From Oscillospiraceae bacterium (GTDB taxonomy: Bacteria > Bacillota > Clostridia > Oscillospirales > Oscillospiraceae): a stretch of 49,188 nucleotides of DNA. This document shows, piece by piece, positions 19,516-27,092 of this stretch. Under the pieces are notes generated by a model. It saw nothing but the letters and a program-made list of their open reading frames with translations. It was not told where the DNA came from and did not search any database. The stretch's first letter is position 1, and every line of letters starts with the position of its first letter. Position numbers and translations under genes: made by a program. The DNA lies in the NCBI GenBank assembly GCA_902798545.1, contig CADBWQ010000029.1, positions 1-49,188 of the forward strand. Reading direction: 5' to 3'.

Positions 19516-19941
19516 TTACTCTTCGCTCAGGAGCTTTTCCGCCAGCATGGCCGCAAGCTCCGGCGCAGCCTCATGAAGCTGCTGCGCGGTTTTTTCCTGT
19601 CTCTGAGAAAGTGCCGCTTCCGAATCTTTCCGGTTCTGCACCGAGGCTTTTTTTGCTTCCTGCAGCACTTCCGCGTTGTGCTTTTCGATTTCTTCCGCGT
19701 TCAGAGCAAGAAGCTTCTTTGCCTCTTCACGGCTTCTGGTCTTTTCCTCCAGAATCCGGGCATCGTTCTCTTCGATGCGTGCTTTGGCTTCCTCTTCTTC
19801 CCGGAGTTTTGCGTCGATTCGGGCCTGACGCTGCTCCATGAAAGAGATCACCGGTTTGTACAGAAAGCGATTGAGTAAAAACAGCAGCAGAAAGAAGTTG
19901 ATGACTGTCCATATGAGTTCAGATATGTTGATACTGATCAT
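19516..19941 (-). CDS. atpF: ATP synthase b subunit
   Basis: This 141-residue peripheral-stalk protein has one N-terminal membrane helix (SELIWTVINFFLLLFLLNRFLY) and then a long charged coiled coil (about residues 35-130). It would pair with the b-like arm of the fused protein encoded next. The native ATG is at 19941, but a 22-bp tandem duplication places a second copy of the start region upstream. The good Shine-Dalgarno (GAGGAG) now sits in front of the upstream ATG at 19963, whose frame stops after 14 codons, while the real ATG lacks a close ribosome site. Confidence 0.9.
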   Translation of the reverse strand: MISINISELIWTVINFFLLLFLLNRFLYKPVISFMEQRQARIDAKLREEEEAKARIEENDARILEEKTRSREEAKKLLALNAEEIEKHNAEVLQEAKKASVQNRKDSEAALSQRQEKTAQQLHEAAPELAAMLAEKLLSEE

Positions 19942-19964
19942 GAGATATGTTGATACTGATCATG
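19921..19964. repeat. Perfect 22-bp tandem duplication over the atpF start codon
   Basis: Bases 19921-19942 and 19943-19964 are identical. Each copy contains the first seven codons of atpF on the minus strand. Because 22 is not a multiple of three, the copies are in different frames. It is either a slippage mutation, an assembly artefact or an unusual initiation control. Confidence 0.95.
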
Positions 19965-20002
19965 GACTGTCTCCTCTTCGTGATCCGATGGTAGCCGCCG
20001 GA

Positions 20003-20233
20003 TCAGACTTTTGATACCAGCATGAATGCGATCAGCAGGCCGTAAATCGTCAGTGCCTCGATCATACCAAGGGCGACAATCAGCGTGGAACGGATGTTTC
20101 CTGCCGCTTCCGGCTGACGGGCAATGGCGTCCATTGCTTTTCCTGCGGTGATGCCCTGTGCAATAGCCGGGCCGAGGGTACTGACAGCGATAGCAATCGC
20201 AGCTGCGATAGCGATAAGTCCTGAAGATGCCAT
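20003..20233 (-). CDS. atpE: ATP synthase c subunit
   Basis: This 76-residue helical hairpin has a Gly/Ala-rich first helix, the polar loop ARQPEA, and the second helix with the ion-binding Glu in [11 protein letters not shown]. The rotor ring is built from many copies. The first helix contains Gln in [13 protein letters not shown] at the place used by Na+-binding c subunits, but the residue after the Glu is Ala in place of Ser, so ion specificity is uncertain. GGAGGA precedes the ATG. Confidence 0.96.
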   Translation of the reverse strand: MASSGLIAIAAAIAIAVSTLGPAIAQGITAGKAMDAIARQPEAAGNIRSTLIVALGMIEALTIYGLLIAFMLVSKV

Positions 20234-20275
20234 AGAATGATTCCTCCTAATGAATATAATAATGTAGAAATGAGC

Positions 20276-20959
20276 TTATTCTTCCTCTTCTTCCGCTGCT
20301 TCCGAGACATAGATGGAAAGCAGCATCGTGAAGACCAGCGCCTGAATCAGGCAGAACAGCAGGCTCAGCACCTGCATGACCAACGGAGCCAGAATCGGGA
20401 AAATGTTATAAAGATTCTCGGTCACCGCTTCCTCTCCGTACAGGTTTCCGTAAAGACGGAGCGCCAGCGAGAACGGGCGGACAAACTGCTCGATAATCGC
20501 CAGGAAAAACAGCGGGATCGTCATCGAAGTGAGGACTCCGATCAGATATTTCCCGAACCCTCTCTCCTTCACCCCGACAAAATGAGTCGTGAAGAACGCG
20601 ACGATTGCGAGGCCCGCCGTCACGGAAAGACTGGCCGTCGGCACATGGAACGCTTTCAGATGCCCGGCGCCCGGAAGCAGGCCGGAGTAGTTGCTGACGA
20701 TGATGAAGATAAAGAACGTCGCGAACACCGGGAAGTACTTTTTGCACAGCCTGGTTCCCAATGTGCCGTTAAAGTAGTTCTGAAGGCTTCCTACCGCCAT
20801 CTCCGCGATGTTCTGCAGCTTTCCCGGCACTTCCTTCATATTGCGCGTGGCCAGCCAGCTGAGCAGCGTGAGAATTAAAATGATGGCCCACATCGTTGTT
20901 ACAGTGCCCGTGACTTCCAACGGTCCGATTGAAAATAATGCATGGGTGGTTTCTTCCAT
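20276..20959 (-). CDS. atpB: ATP synthase a subunit
   Basis: This 227-residue membrane protein forms the ion half-channels against the c-ring. The essential Arg is in RPFSLALRLYGNLYGEE, and the last helices (QVLSLLFCLIQALVFTMLLSIYVSEA) match the family end. It is the first gene of the operon, with AGGAGGTGAG just before the ATG. The tail ends in a run of acidic residues (EAAEEEEE). Confidence 0.97.
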   Translation of the reverse strand: MEETTHALFSIGPLEVTGTVTTMWAIILILTLLSWLATRNMKEVPGKLQNIAEMAVGSLQNYFNGTLGTRLCKKYFPVFATFFIFIIVSNYSGLLPGAGHLKAFHVPTASLSVTAGLAIVAFFTTHFVGVKERGFGKYLIGVLTSMTIPLFFLAIIEQFVRPFSLALRLYGNLYGEEAVTENLYNIFPILAPLVMQVLSLLFCLIQALVFTMLLSIYVSEAAEEEEE

Positions 20960-20985
20960 TAACTCACCTCCTTTTGGATTCGCTT

Positions 20986-21014
20986 ATCATACACTATTTT
21001 TTGGATTTTGAAAA
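20986..21014 (-). promoter_or_regulatory. Likely promoter of the ATP synthase operon
   Basis: On the minus strand TTTTCA (21009-21014) and TATGAT (20986-20991) are 17 bases apart, about 26 bases before the atpB start. The -35 is imperfect. Confidence 0.5.
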
Positions 21015-21115
21015 GGCCTTTTTCCGCTCATCGCTTGGACATTTTCTCTTTTTTGCCTCAGTTTTTCCTGAAGAACACGCCGTTCATCCTGCCGCGGGAA
21101 CAGTTACAGACCGAC

Positions 21116-21148
21116 AAAGGTCCCCTCCGCGTGACGGAGGGGACCTTT
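21116..21148 (-). terminator. Hairpin terminator after glnN
   Basis: A perfect 14-bp stem (21116-21129 with 21135-21148) with a 5-base loop lies 30 bases after the glnN stop and before the atp promoter. Only TTT ends the minus-strand stem, so it lacks a long U-tail. Confidence 0.6.
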
Positions 21149-21177
21149 CGCAGTCTGAAATTGATTATTCTGACAGA

Positions 21178-23268
21178 TTACACACCGAAGAGCAGATCGC
21201 CATAGGTTGGGAAAGGCCAGTAGTCCGCTGCGGTCATAGTCTCGGCCTCATCGCAGAGCGCGCGGAGCTCGGCCATCTTGCAGAGCACATCGTCCCGGAT
21301 ATGGAATGCCTGCTTCGTATTGTCCCCTTCCAGGGCCAGCACGCTCCGCTCCAGCACCTCGGTCGCATCGTCAATTCCGTCGATGAGGACCGAGAGACGC
21401 CTGATCTGTTTCGTTTCATAAGCGCAGGCGAGTTCCGGCGCCGCCGCTTTCTTCGCATTCAGCGCCGCCGACAGATCGCCGCAGTAGCGTACCACCGCCG
21501 GGAGTATTTCCTTTCTCGCCATGTCAACCATGGTCAGGGCCTCGATCCGCACCGTGCGGACATAGTTCTCCATGGAGATCTCATAACGGGAATGCAGTTC
21601 CGTCTCGGAGTAGATTCTGTGGCTGGTCAGCATTTCGACATTGCTCGGATCCAGCACCATCTGCAGTGCGTCCGGCGTCGTGCGAAGGTTCTCCAGCCCG
21701 CGCACTTCCGTTGCTTCCCTGATCCATGCATCATCATACCCGTTGCCGTTAAAGAGGATTCTCTTGTGCTTTTTGATGGTTTCCCGGATCAGATCATGCA
21801 GGCAGCTGTCAAAATCTCCCTCGCAGTTCTCCAGCACGTCCGCAAATTGCCGGAGTGACTCGGCGACTGCGCCATTGATCATAACGTTGGCACAGGAAAT
21901 GGAATCGTTGGAGCCCACCATACGGAACTCAAACTTGTTGCCGGTAAATGCAAACGGAGAGGTGCGGTTGCGGTCTGTGGTGTCCCGGTTGAATCGCGGA
22001 AGTACGTCCGCCCCCAGACGCATGCGGTGTCTTTCAGTGCCCGCATAAGGGCTGTCGTTCTCGAGCGCGTCCAGAACTGCAGTCAGTTCATCGCCCAGGA
22101 ACATGGACACGACCGCCGGCGGCGCCTCATTGGCACCGAGGCGGTGATCGTTTCCGGCGGAGGCAACGCTCATCCGCAGCAGGCCCTGATAATCATCCAC
22201 CGCCTGAATGACCGCCACCAGGAAGAGCAGAAACTGTGCGTTCTCATATGGGGTTTCGCCCGGGCTGAGGAGATTCACACCCTTGTCCGTCGCCATGGAC
22301 CAGTTGTTGTGCTTGCCGCTGCCGTTCACGCCGGCAAAAGGCTTTTCATGCAGCAGGCAGACCAGTCCGTGTTTCCGGGCAACCTTCTTCATGATTTCCA
22401 TGGTCAGCTGGTTGTGGTCGGAGGCGATGTTTCCGGTCGTGAAGATCGGAGCCAGCTCGTGCTGGCACGGGGCGACTTCGTTGTGCTCGGTCTTGGCATA
22501 AATGCCCAGCTTCCAGAGCTCCTCATCCAGCTCCTCCATGAAGGCCTTGACCCGCGGCTTGATGGCGCCGAAGTAGTGGTCATCCAGTTCCTGGCCCTTG
22601 GGCGGACGGGCGCCGAAGAGCGTGCGGCCGGTGTAGATCAGATCCTTCCGCTTCAGGTACATTTCCCGATCCACGAGGAAGTATTCCTGCTCCGGACCGA
22701 CGTTTGTGACAACGCGCTTGACATCCGTGTGCCCGAAGAGCTTCAGGATGCGCATGGCCTGCTTGTTCAGTGCTTCCATGCTGCGCAGCAGCGGGGTCTT
22801 CTTGTCCAGCGCCTCGCCGCCGTAGGAACAGAATGCCGTCGGGATGCAGAGGGTTTTCTCCTTGATAAACGCATAGGAGGTCGGATCCCAGGCCGTATAG
22901 CCTCTCGCTTCAAAGGTGGCGCGCAGACCGCCGGATGGGAAGCTGGACGCGTCCGGCTCACCGGTGATGAGGTTCTTGCCGGAGAACTCCATGATCACAT
23001 GACTGTCCGGTGCCGGGGTAATGAAGCTGTCGTGCTTCTCTGCCGTGATCCCGGTCAGCGGCTGGAACCAGTGGGTAAAGTGGGTCGCTCCGTTCTCCAC
23101 CGCCCACTCGCACATCGCATCCGCGACGGCGTTGGCGAGGGACAGGTCGAGCTTCTTGCCTTTGTTCATGGTGTCGCGCAGGCTGCGGTATACATCCGCG
23201 GAAAGTCTCGCGCGCATGACCTTGTCGTCAAATACCATGCATCCAAACAGTTCCGGTACCGTACTCAT
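21178..23268 (-). CDS. glnN: Glutamine synthetase type III
   Basis: This 696-residue enzyme makes glutamine from glutamate, ammonia and ATP. It is far longer than GlnA (about 450 residues) and has GSIII features: the N-terminal [15 protein letters not shown], the catalytic [14 protein letters not shown] and [12 protein letters not shown] segments, and [24 protein letters not shown]. The ATG at 23268 has GGAGG seven bases upstream; an ATG two codons earlier lies too close to that site. It has its own promoter and a terminator-like hairpin in its leader, so it is probably controlled by attenuation. Confidence 0.97.
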   Translation of the reverse strand: MSTVPELFGCMVFDDKVMRARLSADVYRSLRDTMNKGKKLDLSLANAVADAMCEWAVENGATHFTHWFQPLTGITAEKHDSFITPAPDSHVIMEFSGKNLITGEPDASSFPSGGLRATFEARGYTAWDPTSYAFIKEKTLCIPTAFCSYGGEALDKKTPLLRSMEALNKQAMRILKLFGHTDVKRVVTNVGPEQEYFLVDREMYLKRKDLIYTGRTLFGARPPKGQELDDHYFGAIKPRVKAFMEELDEELWKLGIYAKTEHNEVAPCQHELAPIFTTGNIASDHNQLTMEIMKKVARKHGLVCLLHEKPFAGVNGSGKHNNWSMATDKGVNLLSPGETPYENAQFLLFLVAVIQAVDDYQGLLRMSVASAGNDHRLGANEAPPAVVSMFLGDELTAVLDALENDSPYAGTERHRMRLGADVLPRFNRDTTDRNRTSPFAFTGNKFEFRMVGSNDSISCANVMINGAVAESLRQFADVLENCEGDFDSCLHDLIRETIKKHKRILFNGNGYDDAWIREATEVRGLENLRTTPDALQMVLDPSNVEMLTSHRIYSETELHSRYEISMENYVRTVRIEALTMVDMARKEILPAVVRYCGDLSAALNAKKAAAPELACAYETKQIRRLSVLIDGIDDATEVLERSVLALEGDNTKQAFHIRDDVLCKMAELRALCDEAETMTAADYWPFPTYGDLLFGV

Positions 23269-23290
23269 GATCATTCCTCCAGACATTGTT

Positions 23291-23348
23291 TAAATAAAAG
23301 AGAGACACAGGCGTGCAGGACAAGACCTGCGAGACGCCTTTGTCTCTC
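23291..23348 (-). promoter_or_regulatory. Attenuator hairpin in the glnN leader
   Basis: On the minus strand a hairpin of three stacked stems (8, 6 and 5 bp; arms 23300-23319 and 23326-23348) is followed at once by TTTTATTT. It lies between the glnN promoter and its ribosome site, so it can end transcription before the gene. It may also terminate asnB read-through. The inner loop is six bases (TCTTGT), but it lacks the A1/G4 pattern of known ANTAR targets. Confidence 0.75.
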
Positions 23349-23359
23349 AACATGCGCGT

Positions 23360-23388
23360 ATCTTACGCCTCATCCTTCCATTTGTCAA
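23360..23388 (-). promoter_or_regulatory. Promoter of glnN
   Basis: TTGACA (23383-23388) and TAAGAT (23360-23365) on the minus strand are 17 bases apart. The expected start near 23353 places the attenuator hairpin inside the leader. Confidence 0.8.
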
Positions 23389-23453
23389 TATCACAGATGG
23401 ATAAATTGAAGGAATTCGGCGCTTATGATATGTTTTTCGTATCGCGATGCAAA

Positions 23454-25325
23454 TCATTTGGATATATCAGGGAAATAGTGCTCGTACCACAGCTGAAAGA
23501 GCAGAAAGGTCCAGACCTCCCGGGCGTAGTCTGTCGTATTCGTTTTCCGATAGCTCTGCAGCATTTTCTTCGTGACCGCAACATCAAAAAGGCCCTGCTT
23601 CCGAAGGAATTCTTCTGAAAAGTACCACTGTACCAGATGGTTGTAATCCTTTCGCAGCCAGTCTGCAAAGGGAATTCGAAAGCCCATCTTATTCTGTCCG
23701 ATCATTCTCTTCGGCACTTCCGCATAGAGAAGATCCTTCAGGATTCTCTTCTTCTCTCCGTTCTGGAGCTTATACTCCAGGGGCAGACCGAGCGCGAATT
23801 CCACAATCCGATAGTCCAGCAGCGGAGCCCTCGTCTCGAGCGAAACCGCCATGGAGGCCCGGTCCACCTTGGTCAGCACATCATCCGGCAGATAGGTGGT
23901 CAGGTCGTGCAGCATCGCCTTTTCATAGATTCCTTCTCCCAGCGGCATTGCCAGGCGAAAGACGGAAAGATCCGCCCTTCCCCCGGCAATATCCCCGTAT
24001 CGATCCAGCCACGCGGAGAGGTCCGCGTCGATGATTGCCTCATCGTCGGTCAGATGGAACAGCTTGACCCATTCCCGCCGATTTCTCCTTGCCACTGCTT
24101 CCCGGAGCGGGAGAAGCTTCTCCGCCGCTCTGAACCCCCGGCTGATTCCGCGGAGCTTCCGCAGTTTCTCAAAGTGCGTGTAGGTGTTATAGCCGCAGAA
24201 CAGTTCATCTCCCGCATCCCCTGAGAGTGCCACCGTCACATGCTCTCTCGCCATGCGGCTGACCAGCATGGTCGCAATCGCCGAGGGATCCGCCATCGGT
24301 TCATCATAGTACAGCGGCAGCTCCAACAGCAGCTTCTTCCCTTCGTCCATGGACAGAATCCGGGTCTCATGGTCGGTACCCAAATACGCCGCCACCAGCT
24401 CCGCTGCCCGGGATTCATCAAACACCGTTTCCCTGAAACCCACGGTGAATGTCTTGACCGGCGCGGCGGAGAGACTTTGCATCTTTGCCGTGATCAGGGA
24501 TGAATCCACACCGTTACTCAAGAAGGCCCCCAGCGGCACATCGCTGATCATTCGAAGCCGCACTGCGTCCTCGATCAGCGCATTCAGTTCTTCTTTCGCC
24601 TCTTCATAGCTGCCGTGAAATGCAGTCTGATGCTCCATAACTTCCGGCACCGACCAGTAGCGCCATTTCCGGATGCTCCCTGGCGACCATTGCAGGATCT
24701 CTCCCGGGAGCAGCTTGCTGGTGTTCCGGAAAATGCTCCGGCTTCCGGGAATATATTCCGCCGCAAGGTACATCGTCAGGGCATCCCGATCGATTTCTTT
24801 TCGGAACCCAGGGTACTTCATGATGGGCTTGAGCTCAGAGGCGAAGACAAGCGTTTCTCCATCCGTATAATAATATAGCGGTTTGACCCCCATGCGATCC
24901 CGAACCAGATACACACACTGTGCTTCCCGGTCATAGAGCGCAAAGGCGAACATGCCGTTGAACCGCTGCACCGCTTCGATGCCCCAGGTCTCATAGGCGT
25001 ACAGGATGACCTCGGTATCCGTCCCCGTTCGAAAACAGCAACCCTTCTGCTCCAACTGGCGTCGCAGCTCCTTGAAGTTATAGATTTCACCGTTGAAGCT
25101 GACGACGGTTCTTCCGCTTTCCGAGATCATCGGCTGGTGCCCGTTGACGCTGAGATCCAAGATTGCGAGCCGTCGATGGGCCAGCCCGAGCTGATACCCG
25201 CACGGCAGCTGCTCCAGGTATATGCCCCGGTCGTCCGGTCCACGATAGCGGATCTCGTCGATCATATCGAAAAGCAATGCTTCCGAATGGCTCTTTTTTT
25301 CGATAAACCCGCAGATTCCGCACAT
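23454..25325 (-). CDS. asnB: Asparagine synthase, glutamine-hydrolysing
   Basis: This 623-residue two-domain enzyme starts directly with MCGICGF, where Cys2 is the glutaminase nucleophile. The N-terminal Ntn domain has RGPDDRGIY, LAHRRLAILDLS and FNGEIYNF. The synthetase domain (from about residue 235) makes aspartyl-AMP and has LSNGVDSS as its PP-loop, where the usual SGGxDS has Asn271 in place of a Gly. ALSGDAGDELFCGY follows. It is divergent from the ANTAR gene and upstream of glnN. AsnB-like proteins that modify polysaccharides or peptides are an alternative, but none of their usual neighbours are here. Confidence 0.88.
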   Translation of the reverse strand: MCGICGFIEKKSHSEALLFDMIDEIRYRGPDDRGIYLEQLPCGYQLGLAHRRLAILDLSVNGHQPMISESGRTVVSFNGEIYNFKELRRQLEQKGCCFRTGTDTEVILYAYETWGIEAVQRFNGMFAFALYDREAQCVYLVRDRMGVKPLYYYTDGETLVFASELKPIMKYPGFRKEIDRDALTMYLAAEYIPGSRSIFRNTSKLLPGEILQWSPGSIRKWRYWSVPEVMEHQTAFHGSYEEAKEELNALIEDAVRLRMISDVPLGAFLSNGVDSSLITAKMQSLSAAPVKTFTVGFRETVFDESRAAELVAAYLGTDHETRILSMDEGKKLLLELPLYYDEPMADPSAIATMLVSRMAREHVTVALSGDAGDELFCGYNTYTHFEKLRKLRGISRGFRAAEKLLPLREAVARRNRREWVKLFHLTDDEAIIDADLSAWLDRYGDIAGGRADLSVFRLAMPLGEGIYEKAMLHDLTTYLPDDVLTKVDRASMAVSLETRAPLLDYRIVEFALGLPLEYKLQNGEKKRILKDLLYAEVPKRMIGQNKMGFRIPFADWLRKDYNHLVQWYFSEEFLRKQGLFDVAVTKKMLQSYRKTNTTDYAREVWTFLLFQLWYEHYFPDISK

Positions 25326-25389
25326 ACACTTTCCCTCACCTTTGTCATACCGTTTTCCTATCGTTCCGTTTTCCCGGGCAGGATGTCTC

Positions 25390-25418
25390 TTGCGTCCCGG
25401 TCGCTTTTGCGGTAAAAT
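25390..25418 (+). promoter_or_regulatory. Promoter of the ANTAR-domain gene
   Basis: TTGCGT (25390-25395) and TAAAAT (25413-25418) are 17 bases apart, 30 bases before the start codon. GGAAGGAGG lies just before the ATG at 25449. Confidence 0.65.
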
Positions 25419-25448
25419 CTGGGCAAATCAGGAAGGAGGCAGGTCCAT

Positions 25449-26027
25449 ATGGTTTTCTCTGACAGCACCTACAGCGTTCTGCTCGTGTCTGCCTCCGACG
25501 CCTTCAACCGCTCAGTTCTCTCTCTTCTGCCGCCATCCAGGTTCTACCCCGTTGCACAGGTGCCGGATCTCCGCGCAGCCAGAGAATGCGCCCCCGCTGA
25601 TCTTGTGATTGTCAACGCCCCTCTCCCGGGTGGGGACTCTTTTCCCTTCTGCACCAGGCTGTCTGAAACATCTGACTCCGCGATCCTTCTCCTCGTCCCG
25701 CAGGATCAGCTGGAGCTCGCGGAAGAAAAGATGCTGCCCGCCGGCGTCATGACGCTGGGGAAACCGCTCTCCTCCGTTCTTCTGACACAGACGCTCCGCG
25801 CTCTTTGCACCATGCGGGAACGCATGCGATCCCATGAGAAGAAGCTCCACACCGTCGAGGAGACCATCGAGGAGCTGAAGCTTGTCAACCGGGCCAAGTG
25901 GCTGCTGATCACCTGTCTGAACATGACCGAGGACGAAGCCCACCGATACATCGGCAGGCTCGCCATGCAGCAAAAGCGCCCGAAGCGCGACATCGCCGAA
26001 AGCATCATCCGCACCTATTCCCAATAA
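25449..26027 (+). CDS. ANTAR-domain antiterminator with degenerate receiver domain
   Basis: This 192-residue protein has a receiver-like fold (residues about 8-115), a short coiled coil (about 118-140) and a C-terminal ANTAR domain (LVNRAKWLLITCLNMTEDEAH then RPKRDIAESII). ANTAR domains, as in AmiR, NasR and clostridial NitR, bind leader RNA and stop terminators from forming. The phosphorylation Asp is replaced by Asn56 (LVIVNAPLPGG), although Lys105 remains, so it is probably not controlled by a kinase. It sits in the middle of nitrogen genes that have leader hairpins. It is the best candidate for a local nitrogen regulator; the signal it senses is unknown. Confidence 0.88.
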   Translation: MVFSDSTYSVLLVSASDAFNRSVLSLLPPSRFYPVAQVPDLRAARECAPADLVIVNAPLPGGDSFPFCTRLSETSDSAILLLVPQDQLELAEEKMLPAGVMTLGKPLSSVLLTQTLRALCTMRERMRSHEKKLHTVEETIEELKLVNRAKWLLITCLNMTEDEAHRYIGRLAMQQKRPKRDIAESIIRTYSQ

Positions 26028-26105
26028 CGCGGGAACCGGCGCGGGTGATGTTTTTTCTTTTCCGGGAAGATGTGCCCATCCCATTCTTCGTGGAGCATTT
26101 CCATT

Positions 26106-26816
26106 TTATGAGCCCCACATGCGCCTGCTCATTTCCTCGTAGGCCTCTTCCACGTTTCCCAAATCCCGGCGGAAACGGTCTTTGTCCAGCTTCTCACCGG
26201 TCTTGCTGTCCCAGAATCGGCAGGTATCCGGGCTGATTTCATCGGCCAAGACGAGCTCGCCGGCTTCGGTTTTCCCAAACTCCAGCTTAAAATCAACCAG
26301 CGTAACGCCCACAGCTGCCAATGTATCCTTCAGCAGCTCGTTGACTCTCAACGCATAAGTACGGATCTGTGCGATTTCATCCCGTGTCGCAAGTCCAAGG
26401 GCAATTGCGTGGTCGTCGTTGAGCAGGGGATCGTGGAGCTCATCGTTCTTGTATGAAAACTCCAAGACCGGGCTTTCAAATACGATACCTTCCGACACGC
26501 CGTATCGGCTGGCGAAATGGCCGGCAGAGATGTTCCTCACAATAACCTCCAAAGGAACGATCCGAACCTTTTTAACCAGAGTCTCACGGTCATTCAATTC
26601 CTCGGTATAATGGGTAGGAACTCCTTGTGCTTCCAACTTCCGCATCAGCAAATTTGTCATTCGATTATTGATAGCGCCTTTTCCGACAATCGTTCCTTTT
26701 TTTGTTCCGTCAAACGCTGTCGCATCGTCTTTATAGGAGACGATTACATAATTCGGGTCTTCCGTTGCAAATACTTTTTTCGCTTTTCCTTCGTAGAGTT
26801 GTTCCCTCTTTTCCAT
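26106..26816 (-). CDS. purC: Phosphoribosylaminoimidazole-succinocarboxamide synthase
   Basis: This 236-residue enzyme joins CAIR and aspartate with ATP in purine synthesis. Motifs are [21 protein letters not shown] and [10 protein letters not shown], then [14 protein letters not shown] with the catalytic acidic residues. Length is standard. The ATG at 26816 has GAGGAGG nine bases upstream; longer in-frame starts lie inside the leader. The leader carries a 15-bp hairpin whose core matches the pyrG leader. Confidence 0.96.
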   Translation of the reverse strand: MEKREQLYEGKAKKVFATEDPNYVIVSYKDDATAFDGTKKGTIVGKGAINNRMTNLLMRKLEAQGVPTHYTEELNDRETLVKKVRIVPLEVIVRNISAGHFASRYGVSEGIVFESPVLEFSYKNDELHDPLLNDDHAIALGLATRDEIAQIRTYALRVNELLKDTLAAVGVTLVDFKLEFGKTEAGELVLADEISPDTCRFWDSKTGEKLDKDRFRRDLGNVEEAYEEMSRRMWGS

Positions 26817-26839
26817 TGCGGCGTCCCTCCTCATACAAG

Positions 26840-26901
26840 ACAAAAGTGTTCTTCACTGCCATAAAGGGGCACTACGCCCCGGCTTCGAAGAACACTTTTG
26901 T
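26840..26901 (-). promoter_or_regulatory. Structured leader RNA of purC
   Basis: The outer stem is a perfect 15 bp (26840-26854 with 26887-26901). Inside is GGGGC-GTAGT-GCCCC (26866-26880), followed on the 3' side by TTTATGGCA. The 24-base core (26857-26880) matches the pyrG leader at 20 of 24 positions while the outer stems differ in sequence. It ends about 23 bases before the purC start and could act as a terminator or block the ribosome site. Confidence 0.75.
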
Positions 26902-26927
26902 TTTGAGTTGTTGTTCAGGATGAACAG

Positions 26928-26957
26928 ATCATATCATGTTCCGAAGCTTCGTGTCAA
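26928..26957 (-). promoter_or_regulatory. Promoter of purC
   Basis: TTGACA (26952-26957) and TATGAT (26928-26933) on the minus strand are separated by 18 bases. The leader from here to the start codon is about 105 bases and includes the structured hairpin. The rest of the 250-base gap to the amt gene shows no clear terminator. Confidence 0.8.
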
Positions 26958-27092
26958 GCCGATTCCGGCCGCGGGGCAGCCTGATGATACTTGAAACATA
27001 TCATTAATATACGGAGAAGATATCCTTGGCAGATGATGCAGATAAGGTGGCTGGAATACACGGATGCAAATGATTCTCCCGTTTTGCATGGT

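Noticed and set aside
26840-26901. purC leader as an ANTAR target or a known purine riboswitch
   Set aside because: It has no pair of hexaloop stems with A1/G4 and no three-way junction typical of purine riboswitches; the loop is five bases.
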